Source of the DNA: Algoriphagus sp.
Lineage (GTDB): Bacteria > Bacteroidota > Bacteroidia > Cytophagales > Cyclobacteriaceae
Length of the DNA: 64,000 nucleotides
Assembly: GCA_029945945.1 (NCBI GenBank)
Contig: JAQSDM010000005.1
Coordinates: 744,001-808,000 of the forward strand
Reading direction: 5' to 3'
Within the stretch, counting starts at the first letter, position 1. Every line of letters begins with the position of its first letter. This document shows, one piece after another, positions 59,813 through 64,000 of this stretch. A program made the translations under genes and the position numbers. The notes beneath the pieces are model-generated. The model was not told the origin of the DNA. It searched no databases and worked only from the letters and a program-made list of their open reading frames with translations.

Positions 59813-61353
59813 AAATGATTCAAAAAACTGGACTTGTACTCTTTCTGATCGGTTTGGGAGCTTTTATCCTGATTCCTTTTTTTGGAAGCTATTCGATTGA
59901 TGAAGCGCTGGTTCGGGCAAATACTAAGGACATCCATCAGGAGAAAATGGCAGAGATTCTTGCTCCAATGTATGGTGAGACGTATTCCTCCAACTTCGCT
60001 TTCCTGGGTGCCTTTGGCGAAAATTTCAATTCTTATAATGACAAGTTAAAAGATCAGGCGCTTTGGGATCAGGTGATCTGGGATGATTACAGATTTGCTT
60101 TGGCGAAAGCTGCTGTTTCAAGTCCGGTGACCGAAAACCCATGGCATTTCTTATTCCTTTCGATCGGATTGGCTGTTTTGGGAGGGTTACTGTACAATCT
60201 TCCCAGTCATGCCGGCGAACCTGAAGGAATCAAAAACAACGGAATTTTCCACTCTTCCATGAAGGCAAAAGGTTGGTTGGGTATGTTGACCGGATCATTT
60301 TTGATTTTGTTTTACATCGTTTTGTATTGGTATCCGGCATTCATGGTCAACCTGGTTTGGATGGTCAACCCGATCAGTGAGATGCTTTCCGGAAACCCCG
60401 CCAGTCAATGGTTTTTGTATGGATTGATCTATACGCTGGCAATTATTGTCATGGGTATCCGAATGTTTCGCAAATATCGGGGCAATAAATACCAGCAACT
60501 CCGCACCGCCTCGGTCATGTTTTTTCAGACGGCTTTTGCCTTTCTGATTCCGGAAATATTGGTTTTGCTAAATCAGCCCTATTTTGATTTCAAAAATATC
60601 TGGCCACTTGACTACGATTTTTTCTACGATTATCAGATTGATACGTTTTTGAGTTCCGGAGGAGTAGGGATGTTTATGCTGATCTGGGGGATCTTATTGA
60701 TTATCATCGGAGTGCCGGTTTTCACGTATTTCTTTGGGAAAAGATGGTATTGCTCATGGGTTTGTGGTTGCGGAGGTTTGGCGGAAACAGTTGGTGACCC
60801 TTTTCGGCAGCTTTCTGACAAGTCAGTCAAAGCCTGGAAATACGAGCGAGTGATCATTCACAGCGTATTGGTGTTAGCCGTTGTTATGACCGCGATCACG
60901 ATTGCAAACTACTTTTCGGGATTCAGTTTTTTAGGAAACGTCACGAACCAGTTGCATTCATTTTATGGTTTTGCAATAGGGTCTGCTTTTGCCGGAGTGG
61001 TAGGAACAGGCTTCTATCCATTTATGGGAAACAGGGTTTGGTGCCGATTTGGTTGTCCTTTGGCAGCTTATCTAGGAATCGTTCAGAGATTCAAATCCCG
61101 ATTCAGAATCACCACCAATGGGGGGCAATGCATATCTTGCGGCAATTGTTCCACTTACTGTGAAATGGGAATCGATGTGCGCGCTTACGCCCAGAAGGGA
61201 CAAAACATTGTCAGATCGAGTTGTGTCGGATGTGGAGTTTGCTCAGCAGTCTGTCCAAGAGGAGTTTTGAAGTTGGAAAATGGGCCTGAGGATGGCAGAA
61301 TCAATGAATTACCGATTATCATTGGAAATAATTCCATCAAGTTGAATGTGTAA
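59809..61353 (+). CDS. NapH/NosR-like membrane iron-sulfur protein
   Basis: The 514-residue protein has about six membrane helices and a cytoplasmic end with two ferredoxin clusters: CISCGNCSTYCEMGIDV and CVGCGVCSAVCPRG. Two conserved membrane-side cysteine motifs, WYCSWVCGCGG and WCRFGCPLAAYLGIVQRFKSRF, are the NapH/NosR/RdxA signature. Such proteins move electrons from quinol or a flavoprotein across the membrane. Coupling with the FAD oxidoreductase suggests that it accepts electrons from NAD(P)H. Its terminal acceptor is unknown. The next gene starts immediately after its stop. Confidence 0.87.
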   Translation: MKMIQKTGLVLFLIGLGAFILIPFFGSYSIDEALVRANTKDIHQEKMAEILAPMYGETYSSNFAFLGAFGENFNSYNDKLKDQALWDQVIWDDYRFALAKAAVSSPVTENPWHFLFLSIGLAVLGGLLYNLPSHAGEPEGIKNNGIFHSSMKAKGWLGMLTGSFLILFYIVLYWYPAFMVNLVWMVNPISEMLSGNPASQWFLYGLIYTLAIIVMGIRMFRKYRGNKYQQLRTASVMFFQTAFAFLIPEILVLLNQPYFDFKNIWPLDYDFFYDYQIDTFLSSGGVGMFMLIWGILLIIIGVPVFTYFFGKRWYCSWVCGCGGLAETVGDPFRQLSDKSVKAWKYERVIIHSVLVLAVVMTAITIANYFSGFSFLGNVTNQLHSFYGFAIGSAFAGVVGTGFYPFMGNRVWCRFGCPLAAYLGIVQRFKSRFRITTNGGQCISCGNCSTYCEMGIDVRAYAQKGQNIVRSSCVGCGVCSAVCPRGVLKLENGPEDGRINELPIIIGNNSIKLNV

Positions 61354-62823
61354 ATGATCTTCTTATACCTTTTGATTGGGATTTATGCCCTGGGTATGCT
61401 GTTTATATTTGTTTACAGCCTGGCTCAAGGTCATTTACTATTGAATTTTCTTAAAGCCAGAAAATCATTAGCAAATGTGCCAAAAGTCTCACCGAAAGTC
61501 TGGCCGAAAGTCACCATCCAACTCCCTGTTTACAATGAACTCTATGTGGTCGAGAGGCTGATCGAAGCTTCAGCAAAAATAAATTACCCAAAAGAATTGC
61601 TTGAAATCCAGTTGTTGGATGACAGCACTGATCAGACCTCTGAGTTGATAAAAACCAAAATCAGGCAATTTCCGGAAGTCAACTTTCAATACATTCACAG
61701 GACCAACAGGCAAGGATTTAAAGCGGGCGCTTTGAGAGAAGGACTGGAAAGAGCATCCGGAGAGTTTATCGCAATTTTTGACGCTGACTTCGTTCCCGAC
61801 CCGGATTTTTTACTTAAAACGATTCCATATTTTTCTTCTAAGAAAATCGGGATGGTTCAAACCCGCTGGACCCATTTGAATCAGAATTATTCCTTGATCA
61901 CTCGCTTGCAGGCTTTCGCATTGGATGCACATTTCCTGATTGAGCAGATCGGACGAAATAGCCAACATGCTTTTATTAACTTCAATGGAACCGGCGGGAT
62001 TTGGCGAAAAAGCTGCATTCTCGACGCCGGAAATTGGCATGACGATACGCTGACTGAAGATCTCGACCTGAGTTATCGTGCTCAAAGAAAAGGCTGGGAG
62101 TTTGTCTATCGACCGGAAATCGAATCTCCTGCCGAACTTCCTCCGATCATGTCTGCCGTAAAGTCTCAGCAATTCCGATGGACAAAGGGAGGCGCAGAGT
62201 GCGCGGCAAAGCATGCAAAGGGGGTTTTAGGAGAGGATTTGCCGTTTTCTACCAAGTTTCACGCGATGGCACACTTGTTTAATAGCACCATTTTCATTGC
62301 TGTATTGCTGGTGAGTTTTAGCAGCATCGGAGTTTGGTGGGCGGGCATGAAAGGACTGATTCCCTCCGAATTATTCCGAATCTCAGGCTTCTTTTTGTTC
62401 GGGTTTGCGATCATCGCAGCGGTCTACATGATCTCCTATTTCTACAATAAAAGAGGATTTTGGAGAAGTCTGTTTCAGGCTTTGTACATGCTTCCCTTGT
62501 TTCTTTCCATTTCCATGGGATTGGCTTTGCACAATGCACAGGCGGTATTTGAAGGATTTTTCGGAAAAAAATCACCGTTTATCCGCACTCCGAAATTCAA
62601 TCTCGAAAGTGGTAAGACTGCACTAAGTACGAACCTATATAGAAACTTCAGAATCCCTGTAACCACTTGGTTCGAGGGGATTTTGGCGTTGGTTTTTGCA
62701 GGGATGGTATATCTCAGTTTCAGGGAAAATAATTTTATCCTCTTGCCATTTCATACCATGCTGGCCATCGGTTATGCGACGGTTTTCATCAGCTCATTCA
62801 AATCTTACGGCTCGGGCCGATAG
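61354..62823 (+). CDS. Cellulose-synthase-like family 2 glycosyltransferase
   Basis: The 489-residue protein has a membrane helix at each end (about 1-25 and four or five after residue 300) and a GT2 domain between. Processive GT signatures are present: LPVYNE, LDDSTDQT (Asp90 region), RQGFKAGALREGL, FDADFVPDPDFL (Asp143/Asp145), QTRWTHLN, TEDLD (Asp236) and QQFRWTKG (Q272-W276) for the acceptor. It is of CslA-like type and may make a beta-mannan or similar polymer; the sugar cannot be read from sequence. The ATG directly follows the stop of the Fe-S gene. Confidence 0.86.
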   Translation: MIFLYLLIGIYALGMLFIFVYSLAQGHLLLNFLKARKSLANVPKVSPKVWPKVTIQLPVYNELYVVERLIEASAKINYPKELLEIQLLDDSTDQTSELIKTKIRQFPEVNFQYIHRTNRQGFKAGALREGLERASGEFIAIFDADFVPDPDFLLKTIPYFSSKKIGMVQTRWTHLNQNYSLITRLQAFALDAHFLIEQIGRNSQHAFINFNGTGGIWRKSCILDAGNWHDDTLTEDLDLSYRAQRKGWEFVYRPEIESPAELPPIMSAVKSQQFRWTKGGAECAAKHAKGVLGEDLPFSTKFHAMAHLFNSTIFIAVLLVSFSSIGVWWAGMKGLIPSELFRISGFFLFGFAIIAAVYMISYFYNKRGFWRSLFQALYMLPLFLSISMGLALHNAQAVFEGFFGKKSPFIRTPKFNLESGKTALSTNLYRNFRIPVTTWFEGILALVFAGMVYLSFRENNFILLPFHTMLAIGYATVFISSFKSYGSGR

Positions 62824-62830
62824 AATTTCC

Positions 62831-63523
62831 ATGCATAATCCCCCGATTATCGACGTCATTATTCCTGCCTACAATGAGGAAAAGTCTATTCCGAAAGTTC
62901 TGGCAGCGATTCCAGCTATTGTTCGTCACATTGTAGTAGCTAACAATAATTCAACCGACCAAACCGGAGAAGTCGCAATGGCAGCAGGTGCGGAAGTGGT
63001 TTTCGAAGCCCAAAAAGGATATGGGAAAGCTTGTCTGACAGCGATGGATTGGATCAAAAATCAGGAAGTTCAGCCGGATATCGTGGTGTTTTTAGATGGT
63101 GATTACAGTGATTTTCCAGAGGAAATGATCCTTTTAATTGAGCCAATTCTGAATCGAAAGGCAGATATGGTGATTGGTTCCAGGGCATTGGGAATAAGAG
63201 AATCCGGTTCGATGACTTTTCCGCAGGTATTTGGCAACTGGCTGGCAACGAAGATGATGCGCTATATGCAAGGCGCAAAGTTTTCTGATTTGGGCCCTTT
63301 TAGGGCGATCGGATGGAAAAAGTTATTAGAACTTAACATGATAGACCAAAACTTTGGCTGGACGATCGAGATGCAGATTAAGGCTCACCAAAAAGGCCTT
63401 CTTTACACCGAGGTTCCCGTTAATTACCGCAAGCGAATTGGTGTTTCTAAAGTGAGCGGAACCGTAAAAGGTGTCATCGGAGCGGGATACAAGATTATTT
63501 TTACGATTTTTAAATATTGGTAA
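62831..63523 (+). CDS. DPM1-like family 2 glycosyltransferase
   Basis: The ATG at 62831 begins MHNPPIIDVIIPAYNEEKS; an in-frame TTG at 62696 would extend into the previous gene and is rejected. The 230-residue GT2 enzyme has IIPAYNEEKSIPKVL, VANNNSTDQTG, AQKGYGKACLTAMDW, FLDGDYSDFPEEM (Asp89, Asp91), VIGSRALG, FGNWLATKMM, SDLGPFRAIGWKKL and QIKAHQKGL. No C-terminal membrane segment is present. It resembles polyprenyl-phosphate glycosyltransferases. It follows the cellulose-synthase-like gene after seven bases, so the two act in one pathway. Confidence 0.85.
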   Translation: MHNPPIIDVIIPAYNEEKSIPKVLAAIPAIVRHIVVANNNSTDQTGEVAMAAGAEVVFEAQKGYGKACLTAMDWIKNQEVQPDIVVFLDGDYSDFPEEMILLIEPILNRKADMVIGSRALGIRESGSMTFPQVFGNWLATKMMRYMQGAKFSDLGPFRAIGWKKLLELNMIDQNFGWTIEMQIKAHQKGLLYTEVPVNYRKRIGVSKVSGTVKGVIGAGYKIIFTIFKYW

Positions 63524-63683
63524 ATAATTACTCATTGACAGTTTTTAGTTTACAGGTGTAAAAACAAAATTTGACTTGATTCATTAATGATATGAAATCG
63601 AGCATGACGATAATGTCACACACTGGGATGATTATTAGAAATGCGAGATTCCATCTGACCATTCAAAAACAAATTATAAACAG

Positions 63684-64000
63684 ATGAAAGCCAGCACACT
63701 TATCCTTCTAGTTTCGATTCTCTTTTTCTCTTGCGATTCCTCGGGTCGAGAAGGAGTTGATGAGGAGCAGTTTTCAAAGTATTGGTATCAGGGCAAAGCA
63801 GAAATAAACGTCTTCGAGTTGGTACAAAGCCGATATGGAGAAGACCGACAGGGCAAAGCTGTCATGATCTTCGTAACTGAGGATTTTTCGAAGAAAAAGC
63901 AAGTCAAACTGGACAATCCGGAAGAAGCCGGAGCAGATGCCAGAAAAGTTTTAAAGCTGAACATGACCCGGGAATTTGTGACCGGAGTCTATCCATACCA
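63684..64000 (+). CDS. Lipoprotein of unknown function, cut by right edge
   Basis: An ATG at 63684 opens a frame that runs without stop to the window end (about 105 residues seen). MKASTLILLVSILFFSC is a lipoprotein signal, Cys17. The visible mature part reads FSKYWYQGKAEINVFELVQSRYGEDRQGKAVMIFVTEDFSKKKQVKLDNPEEAGADARKVLKLNMTREFVTGVYPY. I recall this type labelled septum formation inhibitor Maf in Bacteroidota, which I think is wrong, since no Maf motif is visible. The 160 bases before it hold no gene. Confidence 0.75.
   Translation, partial: MKASTLILLVSILFFSCDSSGREGVDEEQFSKYWYQGKAEINVFELVQSRYGEDRQGKAVMIFVTEDFSKKKQVKLDNPEEAGADARKVLKLNMTREFVTGVYPY

Noticed and set aside
63684-64000. Septum formation inhibitor Maf label for the right-edge lipoprotein
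   Set aside because: The protein carries a lipobox signal and no Maf nucleotide-pyrophosphatase motif is visible, so the label looks like an annotation carry-over.

Overview
The window reads as chromosome of a Bacteroidota bacterium, most probably order Cytophagales (Cyclobacteriaceae, Algoriphagus-like). This rests on moderate GC, very short leaders without Shine-Dalgarno signals, several TAnnTTTG-type -7 boxes, and families common in that group: DUF1599, BT_3928-type DoxX proteins, DUF3667, WG-repeat proteins, FloA with NfeD, archaeal/eukaryotic-type ProRS, FadL-like porins, and a DUF1501/DUF1553 cytochrome module. No rRNA, tRNA, CRISPR array, insertion sequence or prophage was seen. Both ends cut a gene: a pentapeptide-repeat protein on the left and a lipoprotein on the right.

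1-11 kb is accessory-like. It holds a secreted creatininase-family enzyme and the decayed remnant of a second copy, two exported ferritin-like proteins, a DNA-damage group (Y-family polymerase dinB, a divergent LexA-like XRE/S24 repressor, and ogt methyltransferase) with repeated operator-like words between dinB and the repressor, then RidA, GNAT and UspA genes. The gap at 10.9-11.4 kb carries the C-terminal remnant of an MscS channel gene.

11-23 kb is envelope and cofactor metabolism. A GNAT-nitrilase fusion is translationally coupled to kdsC and kdsA (Kdo for lipopolysaccharide). Three L,D-transpeptidases follow in a row. A pterin pair (PTPS/QueD-like and folE) comes next, with an SDR that lacks the catalytic Tyr, two small unknown proteins, a flavin reductase-like protein and a ligase-associated exonuclease.

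23-34 kb holds secreted hydrolases (alpha/beta hydrolase, phosphotriesterase family), guaA, a TPR/periplasmic-binding lipoprotein-activator-like protein directly in front of hemL, DUF3667 and an Spx/ArsC-like protein. 33.5-39.2 kb is a minus-strand module of cytochrome-domain, DUF1501 and DUF1549/DUF1553 proteins, best known from Planctomycetes and Verrucomicrobia. 39.4-46 kb has a divergent threonine catabolic pair (epimerase-type threonine dehydrogenase and kbl), cdaA-folP (c-di-AMP synthesis and folate) and, divergently, DUF1599/BT_3928/aroK.

46-55 kb holds a FadL-like porin, an unusual Gly-Tyr-Pro-Met-rich lipoprotein, proS, nfeD-floA, a WG-repeat protein and hemA. 55-64 kb holds an HhH membrane protein with an orphan HsdR-N-type nuclease-like protein, a Crp/Fnr regulator behind a 21-bp tandem repeat, rhodanese and DUF547 proteins, and a tight operon that joins an FAD oxidoreductase, a membrane Fe-S protein and two family 2 glycosyltransferases. 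That last operon, the damage cassette and the DUF1553 module are the best candidates for under-described systems.
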